Part shown: positions 1 through 11,389 of the stretch, piece after piece
How the letters are laid out: each line of letters starts with the position of its first letter
How positions within the stretch are numbered: the stretch's first letter is position 1
Assembly: GCA_033557675.1 (NCBI GenBank)
Contig: JAWQRM010000180.1
Span: 1-27,259 of the forward strand
Reading direction: 5' to 3'
From: Coptodactyla brooksi
Lineage: Eukaryota > Arthropoda > Insecta > Coleoptera > Scarabaeidae
Length of the DNA stretch: 27,259 bases
The notes under the pieces: model-generated
Told to the model about the DNA's origin: nothing
The model's database searches: none
Seen by the model: only the letters and a program-made list of their open reading frames with translations
Program-made: the position numbers and the translations under genes

Positions 1-583
1 GGTTTAAACACCACCTGAAGCAAATGGACTTTGTGCATAAGAAGCCTAAGTGCCCCAGAACTTTTTTTACAACCTAGTAGTTCGTTTTAGAAAAACATGT
101 TTGAAATAAAAGATTCATGACATCGAATTCTTTGATTGTTTGATTTGATGTATGTATAATTATTAAGTGGTCTTTAAAATCAAAATTATTGAGCACATCT
201 GCTAAAACAATGGATGTAATGTATTAAAACTACGTACACAATTCCACGACAATAATTACAACTGTCATGCTGTATAAGTCGACGTGGCCCATGGCTTTGT
301 TCGCATCGTGCTCCATTCTTCGTTATCTTACTTATATGTTGCTCTCCTCCAGTTTCTCAGCATCATTTCCTGCAGATTCCATTTGGAGCTATTTGCTTCA
401 CAGTCTGCTTCTTCTTCTTACTTCCAGTCCGCAGAAGTTCTAGAACATTAAATAATTGTTAAAAAAAATTTTAAAAAGATTCAAAAAATTTTAAAAAAAA
501 TGTTTGTCTCAACGGATACCGTCTGGACGAGGGTCAATCAAATGAAAACGAAACAGAGGCCATTAAACCAAAAGCATGGCATT
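1..583. other. AT-rich intergenic sequence, no gene seen
   Basis: No open frame of note and no recognisable protein similarity on either strand. The second half becomes extremely A/T-rich, with runs of A and T around 456-500. A segment at about 527-560 beginning GAGGGTCAATCAAATGAAAA resembles the start of some insect DNA-transposon ends, but no partner terminus was found, so it is not called as an element. Confidence 0.6.
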
Positions 584-585
584 TA

Positions 586-850
586 GAAAAATGGAGACTG
601 GCCTAAAATGTATTTGCAATTTTTCTCAAATTTGAAAAAGATTAAAAGAAATTGTTTTTAAATTGTATATTTGAGAAAAATTGTTGAAAAGCTTTCAAAA
701 CTATTTCTCAAATTAAAAACAATTTTTTTTAATTTTTGAAAAGAAAATTTGTATTTATTTAAATTTGAGAAAAAAATTTTTGTTCGAATTTTTTTTATTC
801 GAAAAAGTTGTCACACAAGCAACTATATTTCAAGCCAGTCTACATTTTTT
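586..850. mobile_element. MITE candidate, TA-flanked with 17-bp terminal inverted repeats
   Basis: The left end GAAAAATGGAGACTGGC (586-602) and the reverse complement of the right end (834-850) match at 15 of 17 positions. Each end is directly bordered by TA (584-585 and 851-852), the target duplication typical of Tc1/mariner-type elements. The 265-bp interior has no coding potential. It holds several inverted copies of an ATTTGAGAAAAATT-like motif (near 615, 668, 701 and 760), so the whole unit could fold back. This is the architecture of a Stowaway-like miniature transposon. Seen directly: the arms and TA flanks. Inferred: mobility and superfamily. No second copy exists in the window. Confidence 0.55.
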
Positions 851-899
851 TATCAAAATTAATAATTATTTGTTTGTTGTATTCTTAATCTGATTTCTG

Positions 900-1330
900 G
901 GTTCAATTCATTAATTTCAAAATTTGAAATTTTATCAATTATACCTGTCAAAAGACCTGTCAATTTGACAGCTGTAAGGGCAATGTGAAAGTAGCCATGG
1001 CAATTTGTCACTTGAAACATCAATTTGACAGTTGTCATGACAATTTGCAAGTATATATGATAATAGTTATTTATACAACAAGGGATTAAAGTAGCTTGGG
1101 ACAGACTAATCGCTTGGGAGATTAATATTTATAATATTAATATTTCTCCCTCGCGGATAAAACTCAGTTTAATCCTGTATTGTATACAATATTATATTTT
1201 TAATTCGAATTTAACAGCTAACTTGCTAAAAATTAGCTATTAAATTAAAACTTTGTGTGTATGTCGCTTTAACGTCAAATTGACAGCTAATATGATAGCT
1301 AATGTGACTTTGACGTTAAAGCGATCTACG
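900..1330. repeat. Cluster of TTGACA/TGTCAA inverted repeats
   Basis: A dense set of small inverted repeats. AATTTCAAA pairs with TTTGAAATT at 913-931. CTGTCAA pairs with TTGACAG at 957-971. TTGTCATGACAA at 1032-1043 is a perfect palindrome. The 16-bp arms TCGCTTTAACGTCAAA (1264-1279) and their exact complement (1309-1324) enclose a 29-nt loop. CAATTTGACAG followed by C/T and TGT occurs twice, at 961 and 1021. Such TTTGACAG-type motifs are common in insect miniature transposons, but I could not define outer ends with a target duplication. It may be one or two nested MITEs. Confidence 0.4.
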
Positions 1331-1550
1331 CATGAGTTTTACCATATATGTCTATATCAGATTGCCGTGATTGTGGTCAAGACTAGTTTTTTTTTGTTAA
1401 AGTTATGTTTTGCTTTAACGCACACTTGCGCATAAAGATATACTTTATGCAGTGAAAACAAGCAATTACAACACATACATTAAATGTGAATTAAAAATAA
1501 AATATTTTAAGTAATCTAAATTAAATACGTTTGATTTAATTTTGAAGAAA

Positions 1551-1571
1551 TCTACAAAAGACTTTTGTAGA
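1551..1571. repeat. Perfect palindrome at the Tc1 fragment border
   Basis: TCTACAAAAG (1551-1560), one spacer base, then its exact complement (1562-1571). It sits at the point where recognisable Tc1 transposase coding begins, so it may mark a rearrangement junction. Confidence 0.7.
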
Positions 1572-2097
1572 AAAATCAACATACGAATCAACACAAGATA
1601 CGGCTACAAATACCAAATCCCCAGTGTCAAGCATGGAGATGGATCGTGTATGGTATGGGGTGCCTTCTTGGCAGCGGGAATGAGTCCCCTGCGTCGAATC
1701 AATGGAATCATGGATACAAAGACGTATTTGAGAATACCATGCGCCGTGAACATTGCGTACTGTAGGTTGTGCCTTCGTTTTCCCACAGAACAACGATCCC
1801 AAGCACACATCTCTGCACATTCGAAACTGGTTCGCACACCGTCATGTCGATGTTCTTGACTAGCCCAGTCAGTCTCCAGACCTAAATCCGATTAAGAACA
1901 TCTGAGCCAAACTGGAGTGTCGGTTTATCGGATAGAAAGCCTCGAATGCTGATGAAAACTTCGCACAACTGGAGTCTGCATGATCCCTCTGTCTACCATT
2001 CACACTCTCTGACATAAATATATTGAATTTGAATTCGATTAAAATAATTTTTAATAAAATATTTAAGGAGATACCTTAACTGCAATTCGTGCCAGTG
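1551..2097 (+). pseudogene. Tc1-like transposase relic, copy 1 (5'-truncated)
   Basis: The 3' half of a Tc1-family DDE transposase, in broken frames. In order: SVKHGDGSCMVWGAF near 1622-1664; IDG/GIMD-like and ENTMRRE segments near 1700-1750; then CAFVFPQNNDPKHTS, VDVLD, PSQSPDLNPI and KLECRF to about 1930. At least two frameshifts (near 1710 and 1765) and in-frame stops at 1861, 1903 and 1933 inactivate it; the first two replace tryptophans of the family motif. The second catalytic Asp of the usual QDNDPKHTS motif is Asn here, and the final Glu of NPIE is Lys. The N-terminal DNA-binding half is absent. The 3' terminus appears to be CCAGTG at 2097, followed by TA. Family assignment is firm; ability to move is excluded. 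Confidence 0.9.
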
Positions 2098-2712
2098 TAC
2101 TGACACTGAAATGATTTCATCAGTAATGAATTGCTGCGAAATCGCACATTGAGTTAATCTCAGGTTAGTTTCCAGGTCGTTGACCTCGTTATTTATGAGA
2201 GTTATTATTTAGGTTCTTCAAAACGTACAACTTTTCCTTTATTGCTGTTAAAATAATCAATTTATCTTTTAATAATTTTAAAACAAATGACTAACTACAT
2301 TTTGTGAAGCGTTATGTCAATTGTCAAATATTTACTGAATTGCTTGACGAATGTGCCACCTATTAGATTCGTTATGAACTATGAATAGTGGGCAACTGTA
2401 ACAAGCATTCTTATACAGTTAGTTCTAACGATTTGAAGATGGCGCTATTCAACATTTAGTTATTTCTCGCGTTACGACCAACTTCCGTTCCGATGATTAC
2501 GTCATTAGCAAATTGGTCAATAAGCAAAGGGCTTGCGCCGGGAATATAGAATCACTTAATTGATTTCAAAACAAATACAACCAAACTTACACTTGTGATA
2601 ATTATGTAGAAGAATGAAGACACATTATATCTAAACTACGGTCAAGGTAAGAGAAAATCATGTGCAGTAGACCGTTCTCTGGAAACGAATCGTGTAGCGG
2701 TTCGTTTTTACT
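1749..2712. repeat. Compound dispersed repeat, copy 1 (Tc1 3' end plus flank)
   Basis: This segment recurs in the same orientation at 11388-12491. The shared block starts inside the Tc1 transposase, passes its presumed 3' end, and continues for over 600 bp of non-transposase sequence. Shared landmarks include GAATGTGCCACCTRTTAGAT, CGCGTTACGACCAACTTCCG and GACCGTTCTCTGGAAACGA. Copy 1 has an extra stretch of about 50 bp near 2130-2180. It lacks a segment of about 100 bp present in copy 2 (about 12240-12345). Similarity fades right after the hairpin at 2683-2707. It is probably a Tc1 inserted in another repeat that was then copied as a unit, or a segmental duplication. Confidence 0.8.
2683..2707. 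repeat. Edge hairpin of compound repeat (copy 1)
   Basis: AAACGAA (2683-2689), an 11-nt loop and TTCGTTT (2701-2707). The copy at 12461-12485 has AAACGAG and CTCGTTT, so one pair changed from A-T to G-C with pairing kept. Confidence 0.55.
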
Positions 2713-3728
2713 TGTAGTCGACATGTTTCAGCTTTTCGCCATTTTCAATACTCTTGAAAATAGCTGTCCTGCAGATTACAATAAGCGTTTACGAGACCTC
2801 ACACCACTAGACATTCTCATTTGGGAATTCATCACAAATACTTCATGTTGGTTATCGTGAACGCTGAAACGCTTTGAATTCAAAAACCAAAGATTCCAAA
2901 GGTGGGTTTAGAACCTTTTAGGTGGCTTTGGGACCTTTGGAATCCTTCGTACCCAAGTTAAGCAATTGTCACCACTTAGCCAAAACAAGAAATTAACTGC
3001 TCGACGCACGTTTCGATAATTTTAGCAGGAAAGGGAACTAATACAGCACCCAGATAACATCAACCGGGATGAAAAATAAACAGAGTGGCCCTAATGGGAG
3101 CAACTAAAACAGAAGAGATTGCAGTTACGGGCATTTTCCTTAGCTGTCCAACTGTCTACCTGTTTGTCCATTTATCTGGTTATTTCTTTACCTATCTAGC
3201 TGTATGTGAACCCATATCGTATACCCTTCAACCAATTCTAGCTAAATTTTTGATATAGGTGAAGTCATATCTAGGGTAAATGTGGTCGTTCTAATTATAA
3301 CAAAATTTTTAAACTGGTAAAAATAGTATCTTTTAGAACTTATTCAGTTTTGCGAATGTACAGTAGATGTAACTACTCAAGCTAAGATAAATTATATTCA
3401 TTTGCCAACTGAAGAATGATTTCGATTACCTAGCAGCTTTGGTAGTTGTAAAAGTTGAGAATTAATGATTTTTAATGTCATTTTAGTTCACAACCATAGG
3501 TGGCTCTCATTTACTAACTGTCAGTTGCAGTTCATAAAATGAACTGTCTGTTAAGGACTTTTAATGGCACTGTATTTAATGACTTGCATTACTTAACTAA
3601 GTAGAGTAATTGAAAAGTAATTGATAGAGACTTTACATTTTGTTAATGTATATTCTCAAAAGTAAAAGATAGTAAAAATATATTAGAAGAACATATTTAT
3701 GCCATTTATTTAATTTATATTCCATATT
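2713..3728. other. Intergenic, one long-loop inverted repeat
   Basis: No gene recognised. The only structure is an inverted repeat: GATTCCAAAGGT (2892-2903) and its exact complement (2933-2944), separated by 29 nt. The loop contains partial repeats of the same words (GGTGGGTTT, GGTGGCTTTGGG). The rest is unremarkable AT-rich DNA. Confidence 0.55.
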
Positions 3729-3869
3729 AACCGGCAATTATTAATCTAATTAATACTGCAATGGGGTCATTATTAATTTACTACGTTATTGACACCACGC
3801 GCACAAGTAATTTCAAAACTTATTAAATGCCCACTAGAAATCCGTTATGATGACTAGTAATTGCCGGTT
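3729..3869. repeat. 141-bp inverted-repeat element, possible MITE
   Basis: AACCGGCAATTATTA (3729-3743) and the reverse complement of 3855-3869 match at 14 of 15 positions. The interior is non-coding. No clear target-site duplication is visible. A further CCGGTTT/AAACCGG pairing and a CGCCAAT/ATTGGCG pairing extend to about 3925, so the true unit may be larger. It could be a small transposon or a conserved structured element. Confidence 0.4.
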
Positions 3870-5431
3870 TCTGCGTATAGCGCCAATCGAGAGGCGGTTA
3901 ATTGTGTGAAAACCGGAATTGGCGAAAGTAAAACTCTCAAACGCTTTTTAAACCCATTTAAATAGTAGGTAAGGTATTTAGGTGCATCCACATATACCGC
4001 ATCTAGTTTGCAACCACCAATAAAGACCAATTATCTATGCTCCATCGTAAAATAGACGTTTTGTCAACACCGTGGCAAAAGATGTAAAGCTGTGGAACAG
4101 TGTCATTTTACTATTTTTATTATACTATCGTTTACTTATCGTTTCTAATACGGTATCGCATTTTATTCCATTTCTAAAGCAAATTGTAATGCAAATTCTT
4201 CATTCCATTTTAATGAGCACACCAGGATCGCTAACCATACTAAATCACGTGTATAAATATGTTCACCACTATCATACAGTGTGGTGTTCCTAATGGACGT
4301 TAAATGTATGTAAAATTGACAACTACTTATGGACTTCTTTTGATAAAATCTCATAATTGAATTCATATATCGAAAAGCCGTTATATTAATAATGTATGCT
4401 TTAAGGCAAGATTAATGGAGTCTAACGTTCCACGTACCTTAAAATTCCTTGTAGAGCGGATGTTCATAATTTAAATCTCCATATCATAGAAGCCTAGATA
4501 AACTCTTTTTTTGCATTTGTTTTTTAGAATAGGTCGGTCGTAAGTTGTTTTTATTGTTTGCTGTATGATTGATGTTGATTTTAAGTGGTGTATTATTCGA
4601 TATGTGGGATAGTTAGAGAGTAGGGCGAACCGATGTTCATGTTTCATCTGTAATATTTAATATCCACATTGCAATTTCCGTAAAGAAGGCCAGTCACCAT
4701 AGCCTTGCAAATTTGCCCTGCTGCGGACTGCGCGTATTTTATAAACAAATCATATTACAGTATAAAGTTCACAATACTTGAATCCATGTGTAATCTGTAT
4801 ATGTTCCACTTTCAGCTAGCCTACTCTTCTGTGTTACTTTGTTACTGTGATGACTGTTACTCTTACTTTATTCTGTAATGTATTTTGTTTTTTTTACTGG
4901 TCTAGATACTAACTTAATTCTTTCAACACTGCATGGACATATTGTCTTAAGCGCTGTTTGATATATCCTCACCTCATGGAGACCGCCTAGATATTAGTAG
5001 ATGTATGGACGTAATATTTCAATAGTTATTATATCACTTCTACTAAAACAAACCTTAACAAGTTAAACAGCACAGAAAATGTATTCATTGTAGTGGTAGG
5101 CTTTGTATAGTGCACCTTGCAGAATGTTATATTATTTTGAGCCTTATTTGAGAGGAATAATATTACTTCCTTTTACTCAATTGTGATAAATAGTTAAGCA
5201 AGTTATTTCTAATGCAATTATGTTGTGCAAACTTTCTTTTTTATAGTTGGTAGGTACTAATATGTCTCACTAGTGTTCTTTGTTGGACCGTATCTGCCCC
5301 ATCAGCACTCTGATAAAAATTTTCATTTTAAATGTTCGTTATTTACTTTTGTAAACTGGAATGAAACCGTTGTTGAAAAAGAACTATGGAACATCGCTTA
5401 TAGTGAGTATTTAATAATAGCAGGGATCCAA

Positions 5432-5482
5432 ATCCTATTATCTCGAATGATAATAGGATGATAATTCTTCATTATGAAGAAT
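5432..5482. repeat. Two overlapping perfect hairpins
   Basis: ATCCTATTATC (5432-5442) pairs exactly with 5449-5459 across a 6-nt loop. Immediately after, ATTCTTCAT (5464-5472) pairs exactly with 5474-5482 across one base; this second stem extends imperfectly outwards to GGATGA/TCATCC. Confidence 0.75.
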
Positions 5483-6051
5483 CATCCAACGAAAATTATT
5501 CTTCTGGTGAGTTATGAGAAAGAAAATGATACTCCAAGCAATACTTTACCTTTTGCTTTTGATTGGTACAGAAAATTGTATACCTCCAAACGCAAGCCTG
5601 AGTTGAAATCTCAAAATGTATTGTGTGACGAACGAGGAGCTCTTCACAAGTTGATATTATTTAAATTACGCCCAATGTTCAAATTAATGTCTTGAAATAT
5701 TGAAAAAAGAAGAAAATTTCATGGGCATGTGTAGATAAAATTAAAAGTGTAATGTACTGCAATCATTTGCAGGCATATCACATGCACTAGCCCAATAGAA
5801 GGTCTTTGTCATATCTCATGTACTAGTTAACAGAATACTTCAAAGAGGAGAAAGTGTAAGCATTGTGCGCAAATAAAGAATAATTTGCATTCGCTTGCAA
5901 ATCTTAAAGGATTTTTTAATACTAAGCAATTGCCATACTAATGGTATTGTTTGATTGGTAAAATTGATTGTCTTCAAGTATTGAAGGTACTGAAGTGCAG
6001 ATTGCCTTCTACAATAAATAAATATATTGATCTAGTTCACCAATAAGAATA

Positions 6052-6087
6052 AAATTACAAAAAGACGAAATTATCTTTTTGTAATTT
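6052..6087. repeat. 14-bp perfect hairpin
   Basis: AAATTACAAAAAGA (6052-6065), loop CGAAATTA, exact complement at 6074-6087. It is not followed by a Helitron-type CTRR end or by a T-run terminator. Confidence 0.75.
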
Positions 6088-7508
6088 AATTCGTGTTTGG
6101 TGTAATGATGGCATTATTCAACTAAGTTAAAATCTAAACTAAAGTTAGTGTGTATTTAACAGCCTCTAAAGTTAAATAGTCCTTAAAATAAAAAATATAA
6201 TTAATTTTTAACAATTATAACATATTTTTTAAATTTTTGGTAAATACAGTATGGTACTTGTGTATTTTCAAAGCTCCAAATATGAATAAAAAGCTTGTTA
6301 TTTGTAGTGATTTAATTTATTTTTGTCTCCATTCACCTTATTTATATACCGATCAAAGGTTGATTTTCTTTATGTTTACTTATTAACAATTTCTCTAAAG
6401 GTTTAACGTTCAAATGCAATAATTAACTTTGGAAAAATAAAAACGTTAAAAAATTGGTTGAAAGTACAACACGTTCCCTACTCAAAAAAAGTCATATTCT
6501 TCCGCCACCCATAGAATTCGAGGAATATTCATGCGTCAACCACACAATGGTGAGCTATAAAGCTACAATCTTAAATATTCGATTAGTGGGGTTAAATTGG
6601 CGATTAGACAGGGTTAAATGTCAAATAATTAAGACTCAATTTTTTTTAAACGACGATCTATTTCGATAAAAAAAAGTTTGCATTTTAGCAATAATGGACG
6701 TGATTTTACAGAACAAATTTAAGGAGCCATATGTTTCAGATCGATTATACGACGACCAATGAGAGAGTAAAAGTTATAAAACTTCAAATCTTACTAAGGT
6801 AAGTAAAGTTCGGAATAAAAACATTCATGGTCAACTACTATAAAATCATCTTGTATCTTCTTAAGTTGTCATGTTACTGATGGAGTCATTAATAAGAGTT
6901 ACTATCACTATGAATAACATTTATTAGGTTGTCAATAGTGATGAGAATACTTACATATTACATAGGATTTTATTTAAAGTCACTCGAATTAGCAGAAATA
7001 ATAGCCATTAAAACTGACACCTACGGAGCACGAGAGTTATACGTACAGGTGTTCCCAAAAATATACCCCTCCCACACAAAGAGCAAACAAGTGAGGAAAG
7101 AAACGAGTGTTGAGATTGTAGTGGTAAGCTTTACATGCCTTGTTTCATAATATTATACGAAAAGGTGTTCTGAATCCACAAAATATTTAAAGATTTTTTT
7201 TCATTACGATAAGTTGACTACTCCAGTATTCATCGTAAGTATGAAATATTCTCCTTTCATTTATTATTTCAACATAAATATAATAAGCAAAGCAAAAAAT
7301 CAAATGTATAAAAATAATCTTTCTTTTGTAATTTTGAAAGCACGACGTTGATTGATAACCCCCGAAAACTATTAGTATGTACATAATAAGCAAATGAAAA
7401 TATTTTATTTTACAATCCACCGCCATATCACAGAATGAATGAAAACATACCACTACAATACACCGGGTAAAATATAAAGCAGATTTTCTGTGTAATGCAA
7501 GATAACAA

Positions 7509-7530
7509 ATTGTCAAATTAATTTGACAAT
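7509..7530. repeat. 22-bp perfect palindrome
   Basis: ATTGTCAAAT, TA, ATTTGACAAT. It shares the TTGTCAAA word seen in the 900-1330 cluster. Confidence 0.75.
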
Positions 7531-8248
7531 CCCAGAAAGTTGTCTAAATAATAAGAAAAAAATGTCGTAAAAATATTCTATTTTTGCGCGATATATTTTC
7601 ACTGTTTTAAATATTCACTACCGAATTTACACTTGGTCAAAGAGTATTCAAAAAAAGGAACTCTTTAAAAGGTTTTTACGCTGACAATTATCACTTAAAC
7701 AGCACTTAATTATGTCATAAGCTGCGTTGCAATATTTTGTGGCGCACGTGCTAGATTGAAGGAGGTTAATTTAACACTAAACCTACCGCTACCGATTAAT
7801 TTGACGATTTTCAAACTTTTGTACAACTATCACATATTTAAATGCTATCGCATTGCTCTCAAACTTTATGGGTTTTCTTTAAACATACATGCAATGTATT
7901 TTTCAGTATTCTCGTTCAAATTTTTTTTTCCAGAGAAATGTATGTAGTCTATTCTACGTACCTACCGTGGCTGGTTTATTTGACCGCCCGAGATAATGTA
8001 AGTATAAGAGAAAGGCTAAAAAATGTAAGTATAAAAATTCTTTTATTAAGTATAAAAGAAAGGCTATCTCAATGTGACATGACCAATTAAAAAAAAACGA
8101 TCCTCCTTGTCTGAACGAGACGCTACCAAGTGCGCACGTATATGTTTTAAACACTTGTTCCAAAGAAATGCATCTAAAACGCAAAGGTGGGCAATACAGT
8201 AAAATTTTATAAATGAAGAAGAGATTGTCTGAAGAGAGTGAACTATTA

Positions 8249-8251
<3 letters not shown>

Positions 8252-8301
<50 letters not shown>

Positions 8302-8317
8302 GTAATCGAGAACTATT

Positions 8318-8353
<36 letters not shown>
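8252..8353. repeat. Twin AT microsatellite arrays
   Basis: Two (TA)n arrays, 8252-8299 and 8324-8353. Each is preceded by GAACTATTACAC (8240 and 8310), so the array with its left flank is itself a tandem duplication of about 70 bp. Array lengths are likely polymorphic and vulnerable to assembly error. Confidence 0.9.
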
Positions 8354-8356
<3 letters not shown>

Positions 8357-10650
8357 ACGTATGAAATGAGAAAAGAACCTACTATAGATGTTATTATTTA
8401 TTGTACACAAATGTTGCTAAACAAGATATTCTCCATTACGCGATAATATTTTTTTTTTATTTTTGAAAATGGTAGAATGGATGTGATGTCATGCTATTTT
8501 TTTTTAAACAGCAGCGGATAGTTTATCCTCTCCTATTTGATGCGCATTTAATTCTCTTTACAACAAAATATTTCAGAAAATGGCAAAAGGATGGGTAAAT
8601 GAAGTAGCTATGTAAATCAGGATAAAGCCCAAATTTATTGACGAAATTAAATGTAAAAAGAAACGCTACGTCTATAGTAAGTTGTTTTCGTACTATGTAT
8701 TAACCCAGCTCTCCATCTTATAAGATTGTACATCATTTTTATCTAACTAAAACTAATTTCCGAAGGAACTGTCACTTCTACAGCAATTAACATATCACTC
8801 ATAACGTATTAAACAAAAAGTCACCATGAACTTCTGAACTTGATGAACATCTCAAGCGAAGTTTCCAAGTCTTCACCATCCCGGACTTTCCCGACTTCGA
8901 GTACCGCCTACTTTGCCTTTACCTTCAATTACAGCGACACCTACCACCATTACTACTACCACCATACCGTTAGACCTGTCAGAAGAGATTTTCTGCACAA
9001 GTCGTACTCTTTGCGAGATGCATTAGGAAAGTCAATGCTCACCATTAGCGAGCAAATCTTCACCCTAACGGTCGTCTTGTTTCGCTTCATTTCAACCTCC
9101 ATTCCCAGAGCAATTAGCATTTTTGCATCTGTTCCGTAGCTGTCTGCGATTATAATCTGGGAGACCGTAATAATTTGGCATATAGTCCGGATGAACGGAG
9201 GAAACCCAGGTTTAAGGTTCACCATAGACATTAGGAGATCACAGTACATCTCAAAAGCAGGCAGCATTGACACTAATATTTAATCCAATATTATTCTGTT
9301 TAAATCTTCGTCCATTTCATTGTAATTTTTAATTCTTTGCTTTATAAATTTACTGAAGAAAAAATGTGAGACATTTGAGAGAAAGAAAATAAAGGATTCC
9401 TTGTGATTCAGAAAAATTGTAGTAATAAAAAAAATAATAAATTACACCAGCTTTAGAACGCGTAAAAGACAAAATCCAGACAGATGGCCCGAAAGGGTAA
9501 TAAACTATATTACTATGACTACATGTATATTTTGACTTTAAAAGTCATAATAGCCCAAATCCATATTAAATGGGCAATTAGAATATATTCCACATTTTAA
9601 ATACATTCTTGACATTTCAGAGTAAAGTGTAAAGTATTGTCGCTGCTCGAAGTTGAGAATGAGTCATAAGCGAAAGAAACGATGACAGCTAAATAACCAA
9701 ACACAGTCATACCTGATAAAAATGTTTTTACTGTAAAATCTTCCCATTTGAAAGCGGGTATTACGACATTAAACATGATGGGCAGGTCACAAGCCAAACA
9801 AGGGATAGGCAGTGAGAGAACCGACACATTTAATGAATGTGCTTCGTATACTTCGTGAGCTGTCTATTACAGCTTACTGAAATAGTTGTCATAAATGGTC
9901 ACTATGCGAAACTACAGATTTCAAGAGTTAGCGAAATATTGATTAATTCCTTCCACAGCATAAATGGCAATACTAAGCTGATGATGAACGATGATTGGAT
10001 AACTCTTATAACGATAAGGATAGGTAGAACGAGGAACATCAAAATTAACTAAGTCTTGACTCCCAATGCTCAATAAAGCTCAAGCTAAGAGAAAGGTCAA
10101 GTGCAATGTAACATATACAGCAATGTGAATCATTTCTATTAGGCAAACAGAAAATAATAACAACAACACATATTAATCGAGCCTAATATTTTTACTTATT
10201 TATTATAAACTATTAATTAATTATTTAAAACTGCTTTACTAAATTACATGAACTAATTACAATAATTAGTTAATTCATTCGTGATTTAGGCACGGAGTGG
10301 CGGATGAGGGTATTTTCGCACGGAGCGATATTTATAATTTCCATAATATGCATTATATGAAGTTAGTGTAATTCCATTTCACTTGCCGAATTAACTAATT
10401 TTCGATATATTGCTTGGCATCGGGAATGGACTACTTATCGAGCCTTTTGTGATACCAAATTGCCTATATCATTGCTATAAATCAGTGCACCCAAAATAAT
10501 TAAAATAGATCGTGTATGCTTATTTATTGTTTGATAGTTATTGCTTTTGCTTGGATCGCCAGTTCACTTTCCTTTTAAACATTATTGCACAAGTTGAGAT
10601 TTGCTCTTCATTTCAAAAATGAACAGAAAGTTTTCTTTAATAGCGTAAAA
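8354..10650. other. Gene-free stretch with two unassigned minus-strand open frames
   Basis: No recognisable gene. Two frames stand out because they stay open and are less AT-rich than their surroundings: 9273-8956 minus (105 codons) and 9827-9597 minus (76 codons). The first is preceded by an AG acceptor-like site. The second contains CAG|GTATGA, a good donor-like site, near 9716. They could be exons of a diverged minus-strand gene, but I recognise no domain and 8956-9273 is also open on the plus strand. A small hairpin AACTAATTA/TAATTAGTT lies at 10251-10271. Confidence 0.35.
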
Positions 10651-10651
10651 A

Positions 10652-10684
10652 TTGTCTTTGAATGACAATTTCATTCAAAGACAA
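10652..10684. repeat. 14-bp perfect hairpin beside the Jockey relic
   Basis: TTGTCTTTGAATGA (10652-10665), 5-nt loop, exact complement (10671-10684). The Jockey-like coding remnant begins about 40 bp downstream. Confidence 0.75.
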
Positions 10685-10709
10685 AGCAAACCTTACCTAG
10701 CAAACAAGT

Positions 10710-11345
10710 ATACTAACTAGCAGAGATTCCAAACCATTCTTGACGAAAGACTAAACCTAAATGTAGTCCTAGAAATTAAAGAAGCAATAATTGAAAAAGG
10801 ATATGTTGGTAACCCAAAAAGTAGAAGGGGAATATGTTGGTAACCCAAAAGGGAAATTGTGAAAAATAAAAACGAAACACATGAAAAGTTCCTATCAGAA
10901 TTAATGTCCAACAGTTCTACAGATTATTTCTCGTGGAAAGTTTACGGCAAATCAAAAGGACCAGAACTGGGAAATGGCCCAAGAACAATAGGCAGAAGGC
11001 AGAAACATTCGCTGAATATTTAGAGAACGTGTTCCAACCTAACACCACACAAAACGAGCGCGAAACAAATTTTGATAAAAGCACTGAAGAAGACCTTCAT
11101 AGAAAGTGAATAGTAAAGCTAGCAAACCTGATAAATCCATCACTTAATAGCGAAAGCAGGAAAGTTCCCAGATAAAGTAAGCTTGTACAGGACAATATCG
11201 CTACTACCGGTTATTTCCAAACTATTCGAAAAATTATACATGAAAAGACTGGAACCAATAATAGAACAAAAAAGTTACTACATACCAGATCATCAGTTTG
11301 GTTTTCTAGAACAAGGCTCAACCATATAGCTGGTCAACAGGTTTC
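10710..11345 (+). pseudogene. Jockey-type non-LTR retrotransposon ORF2 relic
   Basis: Fragments of a Jockey-superfamily reverse transcriptase in order but in different frames. ILDERLNLNVVLEIKEAI (about 10730-10790) is the linker after the endonuclease. ETHEKFLSELMSNSSTDYFSW follows (about 10876-10935). KNNRQKAETFAEYLENVFQPN (about 10978-11040) is the pre-RT region. The fingers come next: YRTISLLPVISKLFEKLYMK then RLEPIIEQK and IPDHQFGF (about 11185-11307). Family members read YRPISLLP...HQFGFR. The KPPG-type region between 11110 and 11150 is deleted. A 31-bp-offset duplication of ATATGTTGGTAACCCAAAA (10801-10819 and 10832-10850) shifts the frame. A stop replaces a codon at about 11328. Endonuclease, YADD palm and 3' end are missing. 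Confidence 0.88.
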
Positions 11346-11389
11346 AATAAAACCTATAAGTTACTCTGTTATATTGAAATAGTGAACGT

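Larger units (their letters stand above)
3870..8251. other. Long gene-free stretch with scattered hairpins
   Basis: Open frames of 60-109 codons occur on both strands (for example 5273-5695 plus and 7187-7516 minus). None shows a recognisable domain, and their composition is that of random AT-rich DNA. Visible structure is limited to perfect hairpins at 5432-5482, 6052-6087 and 7509-7530, and a local duplication of AAGTATAAGAGAAAGGCT (8000-8017) as AAGTATAAAAGAAAGGCT (8048-8065). I see no promoter or splice structure worth calling. Confidence 0.55.

Noticed and set aside
1536..1837. Minus-strand open frames of 77 and 94 codons
   Set aside because: Shadow frames of the plus-strand Tc1 transposase relic.
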